Positions 1 to 8,873 of a DNA stretch of 39,692 nt are shown here, piece after piece. Numbering within the stretch: position 1 is the first letter of the stretch; each line of letters begins with the position of its first letter. The notes below the pieces were generated by a model, which searched no databases, was not told where the DNA came from, and saw only the letters and a list, made by a program, of their open reading frames with translations. This DNA comes from JAXMDS01 sp043777815 (lineage in GTDB: Bacteria; Pseudomonadota; Alphaproteobacteria; Rickettsiales; Rickettsiaceae), in contig JAYWHH010000017.1 of assembly GCA_043777815.1 (NCBI GenBank), positions 1-39,692 on the forward strand, written 5' to 3'. The position numbers and the translations under genes are program-made.

Positions 1-1
1 T

Positions 2-94
2 GCGCAAGATATAGAAAATTCACAACAAGATCCACAGCTAGATGTTTCTGGCAAAACAAACGAAATGAGTGGAGACGAAATGAGCGGAGATTAA
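2..94 (+). CDS. 3' end of an unknown protein (partial, cut by window edge)
   Basis: An open frame enters from the left edge and ends at a TAA at 92-94, giving 30 residues. They are polar and acidic, end in MSGDEMSGD (a short duplicated DEMSGD motif) and are rich in Gln, Asp and Ser. The tail resembles the acidic, repeat-built C-termini seen elsewhere in this window, for example the protein ending at 34216. No family can be assigned from so little sequence. That it is coding is inferred from frame and composition only. Confidence 0.4.
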   Translation, partial: AQDIENSQQDPQLDVSGKTNEMSGDEMSGD

Positions 95-231
95 TAGAAA
101 TATTGTGAGTTTATTTTGAACTTAATAGAACTAAATAAATATTTTAAGTAATGCAAGTGGAGATTAATAGAAGTATTGTGAGTTTATTTTGAATTGAATA
201 GAACTAAATAAATATTTTAAGTAATTCAAGT
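86..231. repeat. two tandem copies of a 73-bp unit
   Basis: The stretch 86-158 is repeated at 159-231 with a handful of mismatches, and the period is exactly 73. The first unit begins inside the last two codons of the partial gene ending at 94 (GGAGATTAATAG...), so this is a duplication of a gene tail plus spacer. The rest of the 95-667 spacer holds A+T-rich sequence and further partial repeats; I see no gene in it. Confidence 0.85.
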
Positions 232-551
232 GGATATTTTTGTTATACAGTCAAGTTTTAACTCAATATAACTTACAATAATTTGTCTATATATGAATTT
301 AAAATATATAAACATACAATTGAAAAAACTTGAGATACTTTCTTCGACATTGATCTTTAAATTCTCATTCAAATAGCAGAGATTAATTCTTGAATCTGAT
401 ATTCAAGTCTAAAAACTTCATTGCGGCAATATATTCAAATGTACAAAGCTTTATGAATCAGTACACATTTCCTTGTGGGCTATTTAAGAATTTTTTTATA
501 ACATTAAAAACTTGTTTGTGGCACTTAAATCTAAAAACTTCATTGAGTCAC

Positions 552-717
552 TAGATTCAAATGCTTTTAGTTAAGACACATCTACTGAAGAGACTGTGTT
601 ATGTGAGTACAATAGATTCAAATGCTTTTAATCTCCTGAAGAGACTGTGTTATGGGCATGCTTTTAGTTAAGGCACATCTACTGGAGTTTCTATTATAGG
701 AAGTAGATTCAAATGCT
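552..717. repeat. degenerate copies of the ruvB 3' end
   Basis: Positions 561-590 match 659-688 at 28 of 30 bases; the latter contains the ruvB stop codon and its last codons (minus strand). The string AGATTCAAATGCT occurs at about 553, 613 and again inside ruvB at 705-717. A second partial repeat (CTGAAGAGACTGTGTTATG) occurs at about 584 and 636. These are non-coding echoes of the ruvB tail lying downstream of the gene. Confidence 0.75.
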
Positions 718-1669
718 CCAAAGCTTTTTGGGTTAAAATACGTCCTCTAGGGGTCCTATTAATGAATCCTATTTGAATTAGATATGGCTCAATCATATCC
801 TCTATAGTATCTTTTTTTTCCATAATACCGCTTGCAATAGTTTCTATACCAACGGGTTTTTCCAAGTAGTTATCAGAAATAAAATTTAAATATAGTCTGT
901 CGTGGTCACTAAGTCCATATTGATCTATTTTCATTTGTTCAAATGCCTCAATTATAAAAATACGTTCTATAACCTCATTTTGAAAATTTGGTTTTTTAGC
1001 ATAGACGTAATCTCTTACGCGCTTAAAAATTTTAATAGCTATTCTGGGAGTTTGTCGACTTCTTAAAGAAATTTCTCTAATTCCTTCATCTTGCATTAAC
1101 AGTCCATGCTTGGCAGCAATCATTCTCACAATAATATCCAAATCATCAAGTGAATAAAATTCTAATCTCATACTAATTCCAAATCTATCGCGCAAAGGGG
1201 CGCTGATTAGTCCCATTCGTGTTGTTGCGCCTATTAAAGTAAATTTAGGAAGCTTTATTCTAACAGTTTTGGCATTATTGCCTTCGCCAAAAAGAATATC
1301 AATAGCAAAATCCTCCATAGCAGTATACAAAACCTCTTCAATTGATATAGGCATACGGTGTATTTCATCGATAAATAAAACATCCCCTGGTTTTAAATTA
1401 GTAAGTAGAGCGTTAATATCAGCAATTTTAGATAACGTAGGGCCCGAAGTTATTTTCAAATTAACTTCCATTCTATTAGAAATCATTAAAGCTAAGGTGG
1501 TTTTACCAAGGCCGGGTGGACCATAAAACAAAATATGATCTATAGGCTCTTTTCTTGCCTGCGCTGCTTCACAAAAAATTTTTAGATTATCAATCAAATT
1601 TTTTTGTCCAATAAAATCTTCAAAAACTTTTGGCCTTAAAGATACATCAGGATTAACATTAGTCATCAT
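668..1669 (-). CDS. ruvB: Holliday junction branch-migration ATPase RuvB
   Basis: RuvB is the hexameric AAA+ motor that, with RuvA, drives branch migration of Holliday junctions in recombinational repair. The 333 residues have the normal family length. Visible motifs are Walker A GPPGLGKT (50-57), Walker B DEIH (101-104), sensor 1 GATTR (147-151) and the arginine-finger stretch RDRFGI (160-165), followed by the winged-helix C-terminal domain with TPRGR near residue 308. The start has two adjacent Met codons; either could be used. It lies 5 bp downstream of pssA on the same strand, so the two are probably co-transcribed. No ruvA is visible in the window, unlike the common ruvAB pairing. Identification is firm. 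Confidence 0.97.
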   Translation of the reverse strand: MMTNVNPDVSLRPKVFEDFIGQKNLIDNLKIFCEAAQARKEPIDHILFYGPPGLGKTTLALMISNRMEVNLKITSGPTLSKIADINALLTNLKPGDVLFIDEIHRMPISIEEVLYTAMEDFAIDILFGEGNNAKTVRIKLPKFTLIGATTRMGLISAPLRDRFGISMRLEFYSLDDLDIIVRMIAAKHGLLMQDEGIREISLRSRQTPRIAIKIFKRVRDYVYAKKPNFQNEVIERIFIIEAFEQMKIDQYGLSDHDRLYLNFISDNYLEKPVGIETIASGIMEKKDTIEDMIEPYLIQIGFINRTPRGRILTQKALEHLNLLPIIETPVDVP

Positions 1670-1674
1670 GTTAG

Positions 1675-2466
1675 TTAAGTATTATCTTGATTTAAGTTTA
1701 ACTCTTTTTGCATCATGAATCCTTTATACCAACTAATTGGAATTGTGGCTAAATATATCAAGCTAAATATAGAAAAAGTTAACCAAACATTAATTAAAAC
1801 TAAGCCAAAAAGACACATCAGCAAAAACAAAAAGAATTTTAGATACTTTTGTTTGATTGCTATAGATTTTATAGAAAATGTTGGAATGGTACTGCTACAC
1901 AAGAAGCTTATTAATAATGTGTAGGATTGATAAATCCATATGTTTGCCTCAGAAAAGATTTCTGTATCAATATTAAATGCGATTGGTGAAAGAATTAATA
2001 TGGCACAGCAGGGGGCCGGAACTCCTAAAAAGAATTTTTTACTAAAATTAGTATCTTGAGATGTGTTAAATCTAGCTAAACGTATTGCCATACAAGCGCA
2101 ATAAATTAAACTGAGGCACCAGGTAACTTTAGATCCTTCTGCTTCTTTTAAATTGATAATCCAAAAATAATTTAGTAGCCCTGGCGCGATACCAAAGTTT
2201 ACAAAATCACACAATGAATCTAGCTCCGCCCCAAATGGAGAGCTGGTTGATAGAAATCTTGCTAACCTTCCATCAACACCATCCAATAATCCAGCAAAAA
2301 AGATTAATAGAATCGCAGTTTGCCAATCTTTTTTTATCGCAAAGATGATTGAGGTAACTCCCAAGCATAGTGCAATTAAAGTAACTAGATTTGGCATTAT
2401 TTTCCAGAGCTTCACATGCTCATGTGGCTTACGATTAAGCTTATTAAACTTGAATCTTGATTTCAC
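1675..2466 (-). CDS. pssA: CDP-diacylglycerol-serine O-phosphatidyltransferase (phosphatidylserine synthase)
   Basis: An integral membrane enzyme that transfers phosphatidyl from CDP-diacylglycerol to serine, the step before phosphatidylethanolamine. The CDP-alcohol phosphotransferase signature D-G-x2-A-R-x8-G-x3-D-x3-D is complete at residues 65-87 (D65, G66, A69, R70, G79, D83, D87), with an extra upstream Asp at 62. Several hydrophobic segments surround it. The 263-residue length and the long predicted cytosolic N-terminus fit type II PssA. Phosphatidylserine decarboxylase, often the neighbour in Rickettsiales, is not in the window. It reads directly into ruvB, 5 bp downstream. The substrate (serine rather than glycerol-3-phosphate) is inferred from overall resemblance, not from a diagnostic residue. 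Confidence 0.9.
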   Translation of the reverse strand: MKSRFKFNKLNRKPHEHVKLWKIMPNLVTLIALCLGVTSIIFAIKKDWQTAILLIFFAGLLDGVDGRLARFLSTSSPFGAELDSLCDFVNFGIAPGLLNYFWIINLKEAEGSKVTWCLSLIYCACMAIRLARFNTSQDTNFSKKFFLGVPAPCCAILILSPIAFNIDTEIFSEANIWIYQSYTLLISFLCSSTIPTFSIKSIAIKQKYLKFFLFLLMCLFGLVLINVWLTFSIFSLIYLATIPISWYKGFMMQKELNLNQDNT

Positions 2467-2634
2467 AAATTTTTAACTTTATTTAAAAGTATATTGGATT
2501 TATATCATTGTACTATGCGTGTCATAAAAATAACACATTATATGAAACACTGTGATTGATTAGATATTAAAATCCACATATAATGAAAGTTGATGATATC
2601 ATATAATCAAAACAAATTAAATTAACAAATTATT

Positions 2635-3303
2635 ATGCAAGAACAAGATATTAATTCTATAAATCAAATAAAATTTGACTTTAAAATGCCTAATATTTAT
2701 ACGACCCCTAATACTTATACGATTAAGCTTGACCTTAAGTTTTGTAATTCTTATAAAATTAAGTTTGAAGATGCTAGTAATACAAGTTTTTCGATCTATG
2801 AAAATATTAAATATAATGATAATGATGAAACGCTTAGCGCAAGTGTAAGTATGGTAGATGATTATGAGAAATATATAAAACAAGAAATATTTTCTGAAAA
2901 ATATAAATCAATACAAAAAAATAACATTATTAATATGCCAATTAATTTAAATAATGATCAAAATAACTTTCAGTTAATTGAAGCTGAATCTAAAACTCAA
3001 GCTAATTTGAACTTCATTGGACAAAAAGATGAAAAGAACATAGTATTTGGAGCAGAATATAAAGATCTATATATAACTTTAGATGAAGCACAAGCACAAA
3101 ATAAAAATAATTTGAACTTCATTGGACAAAAAGATGAAAAGAACATAGTATTTGGGGGTGATGTATCTAACTCAATTAATTTAAACAATGAAGAAAATAA
3201 AGATATGCATATATCTTTAGATGAGTCGCAAGCTCACAGTGATATCCATTTAAGTGGAAAGGGAAGTTATGACGCAAGCCCATCAGTGGATCAGCCGGAG
3301 TAA
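2635..3303 (+). CDS. unknown protein with 35-residue internal repeat
   Basis: I do not recognise this 222-residue protein. The N-terminal ~100 residues are mixed polar/aromatic with no signal peptide or membrane segment. From residue ~123 there are two near-identical copies of a 35-codon unit (period 105 bp; cores at nucleotides 3004-3053 and 3109-3158) centred on LNFIGQKDEKNIVFG. Related DxxISLDEAQA-type strings follow each copy (YITLDEAQAQ, HISLDESQAH). The C-terminus is Ser/Gly/Asp rich. The reading frame is kept across the repeats, which argues for selection. A secreted or host-facing role is possible but purely inferred. It is divergent from pssA, with a 168-bp A+T-rich spacer between. 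Confidence 0.7.
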   Translation: MQEQDINSINQIKFDFKMPNIYTTPNTYTIKLDLKFCNSYKIKFEDASNTSFSIYENIKYNDNDETLSASVSMVDDYEKYIKQEIFSEKYKSIQKNNIINMPINLNNDQNNFQLIEAESKTQANLNFIGQKDEKNIVFGAEYKDLYITLDEAQAQNKNNLNFIGQKDEKNIVFGGDVSNSINLNNEENKDMHISLDESQAHSDIHLSGKGSYDASPSVDQPE

Positions 3304-3550
3304 ATCTTCAATGTATAAGGCAGATATAAAATGTTAAGTCTTTAATCAACTTTTTATAATATATAGAGAAGACAAATCTTCAATATATAGTGCAAATATA
3401 ACGGAGCAAATCTTGGATTAGACTGAGTAGACCTTCAATATATAGTGCAAATACAACGGAGCAAATCTCTAATTCACTCAAATATAAAGTAGTAAATCTT
3501 CAATGTATACAACAAGTTAAAACTTCAATGTATCTAAAAATAAAATATTT
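3304..3550. repeat. degenerate repeats downstream of the 222-residue gene
   Basis: The motif CTTCAATRTATA recurs at about 3307, 3379, 3432, 3499 and 3521. A longer unit (CTTCAATATATAGTGCAAATAYAACGGAGCAAATCT) occurs twice, around 3379 and 3432. The string GGAGTAAATCTT at the stop of the preceding gene reappears as GGAGCAAATCT in the copies, so these are decayed duplicates of the gene tail. I see nothing else in the 3304-3623 spacer apart from the dapB promoter element. Confidence 0.7.
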
Positions 3551-3594
3551 CATTGAAAGATCCAATTGATTCCAGTTTTCAGGAGAAAATGCTT

Positions 3595-3600
3595 TATAAT
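3595..3600 (+). promoter_or_regulatory. probable -10 element for dapB
   Basis: A perfect TATAAT lies 23 bp before the dapB ATG, in a GCTTTATAATTAATG context. No convincing -35 hexamer is present at 16-18 bp. No Shine-Dalgarno sequence is visible before the start codon. In such A+T-rich DNA a chance TATAAT is plausible, so confidence is modest. Confidence 0.4.
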
Positions 3601-3623
3601 TAATGTAAAGATACATTAAAAAC

Positions 3624-4373
3624 ATGAAATTATATATACAAGGTATTGATGGTAGAGTTGGGTTACGCGTTTATTATGCGGCTATTAAAACACACGAAAT
3701 CCAGGTTCTTAGCATACCTACTAAATACAAAGTTAATTCTGAGGTTAATGCAAATACAAGATCCAGTTCTGGAGTTGTCATGAAATCAAGTAATGGAGCA
3801 TCAGAAGCAGAATTAATTAATCAAGCCAACGTTTTAATAGATTTTTCTAGTGCCGAAGGGATAGATAATTTCATAGAAATGAAAGATAAGGTAATAATAC
3901 TGGGGGTAACTGGTGCCAAAGATCCAGAAGATTACAAGCATAAAATATACACTCTCGCAAAAAGCAATAGAGTTTTTTATTGTGCAAATATGAGTTTTGG
4001 AATTCACTTAGTGAAGAAATTAATGAAAGAGATTCAAGAGTTTTACAAAAATTTAGGAATAGTAAATGATATTTTAATTACAGATGTTCATCATAAAAGT
4101 AAAAAAGATGCTCCATCTGGCACAGCTAAAATGTTAGGTAAGTTAATAGAAGATCAAGACAGATTGACTTCTAGTTCAGTGAGATTTAGTGACCATATTG
4201 GTTCCCACAGTGTTACTTTTGATAATCCAAATGAAGTTATTGAAATAAAACATAGCTCAAAAAGCATAGATACTTATGCTAAAGCAAGTCTTACTATAGC
4301 AGAAGTGTTATTAGATAAACCTAATGGTTTTTATAATATGGATAAAATCATAGAAATGATGATTCGTAGATAA
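3624..4373 (+). CDS. dapB: 4-hydroxy-tetrahydrodipicolinate reductase
   Basis: DapB makes tetrahydrodipicolinate with NAD(P)H in the lysine/diaminopimelate pathway; in Rickettsiales the product mainly feeds peptidoglycan. The N-terminal nucleotide-binding glycine motif is compressed to QGIDGRVG (residues 6-13). The catalytic/substrate signature is clear: DVHHKSKKDAPSGTA at 154-168, with the paired His at 156-157, Lys at 160 and the PSGTA loop. The 249 residues are close to family length. Residues ~35-60 are Ser/Asn rich and poorly conserved. The C-terminus ends MDKIIEMMIRR, and its coding sequence is copied downstream. Neighbouring dap genes are absent, so it appears monocistronic. Confidence 0.95.
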   Translation: MKLYIQGIDGRVGLRVYYAAIKTHEIQVLSIPTKYKVNSEVNANTRSSSGVVMKSSNGASEAELINQANVLIDFSSAEGIDNFIEMKDKVIILGVTGAKDPEDYKHKIYTLAKSNRVFYCANMSFGIHLVKKLMKEIQEFYKNLGIVNDILITDVHHKSKKDAPSGTAKMLGKLIEDQDRLTSSSVRFSDHIGSHSVTFDNPNEVIEIKHSSKSIDTYAKASLTIAEVLLDKPNGFYNMDKIIEMMIRR

Positions 4374-4556
4374 TTCAATTTCTACATTACATCAAATATT
4401 GCATAAAAAGCAAGCTATGGATAAAATCATAGAAATGATGATTCTTGGATTGATAAGTCAATAGAAAGTTCTTATAAAGTTTTTATACAGTCCAATGATG
4501 ATTCTTGGATTGATAATTCAATAGAAAGTTCTTATACAATCCAATGATGGTATATT
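4338..4556. repeat. echo of the dapB tail plus a 60-bp tandem repeat
   Basis: The last 28 bases of dapB before the stop region (4338-4365) are repeated identically at 4417-4444. From 4437 a 60-bp unit is present twice (4437-4496 and 4497-4556) with few mismatches. The remainder of the 4374-4777 spacer is A+T rich, with the ychF promoter at its end. Confidence 0.85.
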
Positions 4557-4722
4557 AAAAAATATGATCAAAAAGCAAGTTTTAGAAGAAAAACATGTCA
4601 ACTTATAGTAAAAAAATTTTATAATATCAAGATAATGTCAATATTAAGAATCTTTTATAAAGCCTAGAGTCACATGCTTGGAACAAAATACTAACATGCT
4701 TGAATTAAGGTAAAATTTTAAC

Positions 4723-4750
4723 TTGATATCTCGCAATTCAAGTTTATACT
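4723..4750 (+). promoter_or_regulatory. probable sigma-70 promoter for ychF and the Skp-like gene
   Basis: TTGATA (4723-4728) and TATACT (4745-4750) are separated by 16 bp, close to consensus in both boxes. Transcription would begin about 20 bp before the ychF ATG at 4778. The downstream Skp-like gene starts 6 bp after ychF and probably shares this promoter. Confidence 0.5.
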
Positions 4751-4777
4751 TATCTAAATAACTAAAAGATTATAATA

Positions 4778-5857
4778 ATGTATTGTGGAATAGTGGGACT
4801 ACCAAATGTTGGTAAGTCAACTTTGTTTAATGCTTTAACTAAGACTTCTATAGCTCAAGCAGCTAATTATCCTTTCTGTACGATAGAGCCTAATATTGGC
4901 ATTGCTCACATATATGATGAAAGATTACAAAATTTGGCTAAAATCGCTAAATCTCAAAAAATTATCACTTCTTACATAGAGTTTGTAGATATTGCTGGTT
5001 TAGTAGAAGGCGCAAGTAAGGGTGAAGGACTTGGAAATCAATTCTTAAGTAATATAAGAAATGTAAACGTTATAGTTCAGTTGGTACGATGCTTTGATGA
5101 TAAAAATATTTTACATGTTCACGGTAAAGTAGATCCTAAGTATGATATTGAGATCATAAACACTGAACTAAAATTAGCTGACTTAGAGTCAGTTCAGAAA
5201 AAAATTACATCCTCAGAGAAAAAAGCACGCATATCAAAGAATGCAGAAACAATTGAAGATCTGGAGATACTAAATGAATGTAAGAATACATTATTAGCAG
5301 ACGAAATGATTTGTATCAAATTTAATGAAATTAAAATGTCCAATATGAAAAAGTTTGGTCTTTTAACGTCTAAACCAATAATTTACGTTGCCAATGTTTC
5401 AGAAGACTGTTTGTCTACTGGAAATGCTTGGTCTGAGTCTATTAAAGAATATTCTAACGATGTTATTTTGGTATCAGCCAATGTGGAGGAAATGATAGCT
5501 AATATTGAAGAACCACAAGAAGCAGAAGAATATATGAATCAATTAGGCATTAAAGCATCTGGTTTATCAAGAATTGCTAATGCATGTCAAGAAGCTTTGG
5601 GTTTACAAACTTTTTATACTATTGGAGAAAAGGAAGCTAGAAGTTGGCAATTTAAGAAAGGGACTCTAGCTCCAGCTGCAGCAGGTCTCATACACACAGA
5701 TTTTGAAAAAGGTTTTATTAGGGCTGAGGTAATATCTTATGATGATTACATCCAATATGGTGAACAGGGCGCCAAAGCAAATGGTAAAATGAAATTACAG
5801 GGTAAAGATTATGTAATGCAGGATGGAGATATTGTGCATTTTAGATTTAATGTTTAA
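4778..5857 (+). CDS. ychF: redox-regulated/ribosome-binding ATPase YchF (Obg-like P-loop NTPase)
   Basis: A universally conserved TRAFAC-class NTPase that prefers ATP and binds ribosomes. Residues 7-14 form the P-loop GLPNVGKS, and the G3 region DIAGLVEGASKGEGLGN starts at 71. The fourth motif reads ANVSED rather than the NKxD of true GTPases, matching the YchF change in base preference. A coiled-coil insertion (about 130-200) and a C-terminal TGS domain, ending GKDYVMQDGDIVHFRFNV, complete the standard architecture at 359 residues. The usual N-terminal MGF/K extension is shortened to MY. The Skp-like gene follows after 6 bp. Confidence 0.97.
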   Translation: MYCGIVGLPNVGKSTLFNALTKTSIAQAANYPFCTIEPNIGIAHIYDERLQNLAKIAKSQKIITSYIEFVDIAGLVEGASKGEGLGNQFLSNIRNVNVIVQLVRCFDDKNILHVHGKVDPKYDIEIINTELKLADLESVQKKITSSEKKARISKNAETIEDLEILNECKNTLLADEMICIKFNEIKMSNMKKFGLLTSKPIIYVANVSEDCLSTGNAWSESIKEYSNDVILVSANVEEMIANIEEPQEAEEYMNQLGIKASGLSRIANACQEALGLQTFYTIGEKEARSWQFKKGTLAPAAAGLIHTDFEKGFIRAEVISYDDYIQYGEQGAKANGKMKLQGKDYVMQDGDIVHFRFNV

Positions 5858-5863
5858 TTTGAT

Positions 5864-6475
5864 ATGAAAAAAATTGTTTATATTGTAAGCACTTATTGTG
5901 CAATGACTACTTATTGTGTATTCGGCTATAATTTCGACCAAATAAGTTCTAAGTTTCGGTCTTTAGATACACCAACAATTAACGTTTCTTCAAGTAGGGC
6001 TAAAATAGGTGTGATAGATTTAGATTACATCCTTACTAACTTGACATACATTAAAAACATGAACCTCAGATTAGAAGATACTTTACGAAAAGCTGAGGCT
6101 AAGTTAACTAATTTAGAATCTCAATTGAAGAATGAATACAAGATCGGGGCAAATAAAACTAATGTTTCTCAGGATGAAATTCAGCAAAGTGCCAAAATAT
6201 ACAATGATAAAGTAACTGAATATCAGCTTCTTCTTCAAGAAGTAAAATCTAAACTCAGTAGCATTAGAGCTCATAATCTTAAGGTTATCAAGACAGCAAT
6301 CTCAGAAGCAATAAAAATTGTATCAACTAGGGAAAGTTTAGATTTGGTTTTATACAAGGAGCATTTAGCTTTTGTATCTAATGATTTGGATATTTCAACT
6401 GAAATAATGAAAATAATTGAAAAACAAACCTTAAATTTTCGAGATGAAAAGGAAGTATTAAACGACTTGGTGTAA
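5864..6475 (+). CDS. Skp/OmpH-family periplasmic chaperone-like protein
   Basis: Skp family proteins hold unfolded outer-membrane proteins in the periplasm. Residues 1-22 look like a short signal peptide (KK, then a hydrophobic run ending CVFGYNF). The OmpH-type core opens with AKIGVIDLDYILTN (about 46-59), followed by a long charged coiled coil (60-150) and a C-terminal strand region with SRESLDLVLYKEHLAFVS-like sequence, as in Skp (...YDLVLDRN.V.Y...D.T). Length 203 fits. The residues between the signal and the core (~25) are longer than usual. It sits 6 bp after ychF, so it is probably in the same operon. The family call is based on pattern and context, without alignment. Confidence 0.75.
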   Translation: MKKIVYIVSTYCAMTTYCVFGYNFDQISSKFRSLDTPTINVSSSRAKIGVIDLDYILTNLTYIKNMNLRLEDTLRKAEAKLTNLESQLKNEYKIGANKTNVSQDEIQQSAKIYNDKVTEYQLLLQEVKSKLSSIRAHNLKVIKTAISEAIKIVSTRESLDLVLYKEHLAFVSNDLDISTEIMKIIEKQTLNFRDEKEVLNDLV

Positions 6476-6529
6476 TTACGAGAGGTGTTGGATGATCTTT
6501 TTAGTATGATTTGGGCGTGGCGCAGAGTC

Positions 6530-6820
6530 TTTTTGATATGTATGCTGAGCATTATGTGATTTATGACCCTGGACTGGTATAACTGGGGCGCGTTGATGCA
6601 ATTTTTAGGCTCTAAACAAGTCTTTTTGATATGATTTGGGTGCGATGTATGATCTTTAGAGGCATCCAGGTGAGCTTTTTGCTATGCATGCTGAGCATTA
6701 TGACCTTGGACTAGTTAACTGGAGCGCGTTGATGCAATTTTTAGGCTCTAAACAAGTCTTTTTGATATGATTTGGGTGCGATGTATGATCTTTAGAGGCA
6801 TCCAGGTGAGCTTTTTGGTA
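6530..6820. repeat. 136-bp tandem repeat
   Basis: A unit of about 136 bp is present twice almost perfectly (for example GCGCGTTGATGCAATTTTTA at 6588 and 6724). Partial copies extend left to about 6480 and right to about 6890 (CTTTTTGATATG, GAGCATTATG, GTGATTTAT motifs). This region is noticeably richer in G than neighbouring spacers. It fills most of the 6476-6926 gap; no open frame of useful length is seen. Confidence 0.85.
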
Positions 6821-6926
6821 TGATTACGGAGCATTTAGATGATGAGGCATTGTGTGATTTATAACGGTTAATGAGCTTTTTAGAATAATTGGGGTATTTA
6901 ATAGTCTTAATTCAAGTATTTAATTT

Positions 6927-7364
6927 ATGATTTTAGGAATTGGAACGGATATTCTATTGATAGATAGAATTAAAAAAGTTCATGATAAATATGGTGTTCG
7001 ATTTGCCAATAAATTGCTGACAGCGCACGAGTTGCTGGAGTTTAAACAACAAATTGACCTAAGTCAGCAAGCTAGGTTTTTAGCAAAGAAGTTTGCGAGC
7101 AAGGAGGCAATCTTGAAGGCTATAGGAACTGGAATTTCTACTCAATGTAACTTTAATGACATAGATATTAGGCATGATTCCTTGGGCAAACCAATAGTAC
7201 GTTTAAGTAAAAGGGTTCATGAATTTTTAGATCGCTCTAGAAATAGCTTTACTGAAAAAAATAGAAGCATTGAAGCAGAGGTTAAGCAATCTATTCAAGT
7301 ATTACTTAGTTTGTCCGATGAAAACAATTTAGTATCAGCTTTTGCAATTTTACAAATTATTTAA
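6927..7364 (+). CDS. acpS: holo-[acyl-carrier-protein] synthase
   Basis: AcpS transfers 4'-phosphopantetheine from CoA to the serine of acyl carrier protein, activating fatty-acid synthesis. Both family signatures are present: the Mg2+-binding N-terminal motif GIGTDILLIDRI (residues 4-15) and the second motif FASKEAILKAIGTG (about 56-69). The C-terminal half has an extra charged stretch (SRNSFTEKNRSIEAEVKQS, about 110-128) before the usual LSLSDENNLVSAFAI strand, giving 145 residues, slightly longer than the typical 120-135. It is preceded by the 136-bp repeat region and appears to be transcribed alone. Confidence 0.95.
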   Translation: MILGIGTDILLIDRIKKVHDKYGVRFANKLLTAHELLEFKQQIDLSQQARFLAKKFASKEAILKAIGTGISTQCNFNDIDIRHDSLGKPIVRLSKRVHEFLDRSRNSFTEKNRSIEAEVKQSIQVLLSLSDENNLVSAFAILQII

Positions 7365-7430
7365 GATTTTTATACATTTTAGTCTTAATTTTATTGTATA
7401 ACTCTACTGATCTCATCAGCTAAGCGTTAG

Positions 7431-8765
7431 TCACTGTGAACGCGACTGCCTCTGATCTTGTGCTTTCGCTAGGCAATTATCATGATTTTTTTTAGTTAAA
7501 GGTCCCATAATAGGATGTTGCTCAAAGGCTTCTTTAACGCCTCTATCTACTTTGTTACCTTTGGCTTCTTGGGACATAGCATAAAATGCAGCCTGGGTGT
7601 GGCCTACAGCTTTTTTATGCATTTGATGATCCTTATGGGCGTCTTTAGTCATCTTTGTAGCAGCGGCTAGAGAATGAAAGACCTCTTCACTAAGCCCGAT
7701 TGGGCAATTATTATAATACGCTTTACCATCTTTTGTTGTAACTTTTGAAGGGTCGGGTGAGCGCATTACAGCCTTGCCATTCAGAATAGCAATCTCAAGG
7801 CGCGTAACAACTTTACCATCTTTGTTTTTAACTGGTATTTTGATATTGATGCAGTATTTATTTAAAATTGATGGATCATTCCCCACATTAATTAACAGAT
7901 TACCATCTTTACTAATTTGAACTTTGAGAGTTCGGCCGTTGTTTGGCCCAGTGCTGTTTCTTGGCGTAGTGCCGTTGTCCGGTAGAGTTATGGTTGCTTC
8001 TTTTGCTACATTCTTGTTGATACTATTATCTGTATCAGGTGGTGTGGTAAATTCTATCTTTTGAGGCTCTGCATCTTTAAATATTTTTTCATAATTAAAC
8101 GCCCCAAGTTGATACCAGCTGCTTTTTAGATTTTTGGAATAGTCCTCTTTATGCTCGTTATATTCCTTTGAGTATTCCGGATTTATATCTTCTGTATTTA
8201 CATTGCGCTGAGTAAGATTAACTTCTGTGCTATCAAAATCAAGCCCTCCTTCTTTATTTGCCTCTGTCTGCGCCTGGTTAATTCCCTCTGGCTCATTTTC
8301 TTCCCTATGTTTTATATCTTCTCGCTCTTTTTCTAAATTAGAATCAAAGCTATTGATTTGTTCATCAAGTTCTGATTTAAAACTTCTTATAGAATTTCCA
8401 AGTGCTGCACAAAGCTTTCCTTTCTCTTTGTCAGGTTTATCTTCATTGGCTTGTGTTATAAAATTATCAAACAAATTAATAAATTTTTCAATTTTTTCCT
8501 CTTGTTTTTTTATATATGACAGAAGAAAAGTTTCTTCCTTTAATGACATGTTTGTTATAAATTCTCTTAAATTGCCATATTGAGTTTTTGAAATTTTTAA
8601 AATCTCTTGATTTTTTTGAGCTGTTGTTGCTTTATCAGGATACCATGAATCATTATTAAGCATATCTTTACTTATCAGCGCTATTTTTTTTAATAATGCT
8701 TCATCAATTTTTTTTATATCATCTTTGATGATATTTTTATTATCTACTGTATCAGTTGATTGCAT
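7431..8765 (-). CDS. unknown hydrophilic protein (candidate effector or surface-associated)
   Basis: I do not recognise this protein. A TTG at 8792 would add nine residues, but the ATG at 8765 (MQSTDTVDNK) is the more natural start, giving 444 residues. The N-terminal ~150 residues are charged and predicted helical/coiled coil (for example KIDEALLKKIALISKDML). The middle is Glu/Asn/Pro rich. Residues ~285-360 look like a compact beta domain (VQISKDGNLLINVG, IKIPVKNKDGKVVTRLEIAILNGKAVM). The C-terminus is His/Lys/Gln rich with many short helices and ends in a basic RQSRSQ. There is no signal peptide or membrane segment. The 120-residue coiled-coil gene lies 108 bp upstream on the same strand and may be its partner. 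Confidence 0.75.
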   Translation of the reverse strand: MQSTDTVDNKNIIKDDIKKIDEALLKKIALISKDMLNNDSWYPDKATTAQKNQEILKISKTQYGNLREFITNMSLKEETFLLSYIKKQEEKIEKFINLFDNFITQANEDKPDKEKGKLCAALGNSIRSFKSELDEQINSFDSNLEKEREDIKHREENEPEGINQAQTEANKEGGLDFDSTEVNLTQRNVNTEDINPEYSKEYNEHKEDYSKNLKSSWYQLGAFNYEKIFKDAEPQKIEFTTPPDTDNSINKNVAKEATITLPDNGTTPRNSTGPNNGRTLKVQISKDGNLLINVGNDPSILNKYCINIKIPVKNKDGKVVTRLEIAILNGKAVMRSPDPSKVTTKDGKAYYNNCPIGLSEEVFHSLAAATKMTKDAHKDHQMHKKAVGHTQAAFYAMSQEAKGNKVDRGVKEAFEQHPIMGPLTKKNHDNCLAKAQDQRQSRSQ

Positions 8766-8873
8766 AAATACATTTAATTGAATAATATTCAATTATAAAT
8801 TGAATATTAGTAAATATACTATTATGAATCTGAATCTAATATATAAAAATTTAATCAGAAGCTTAAAAGTTAC

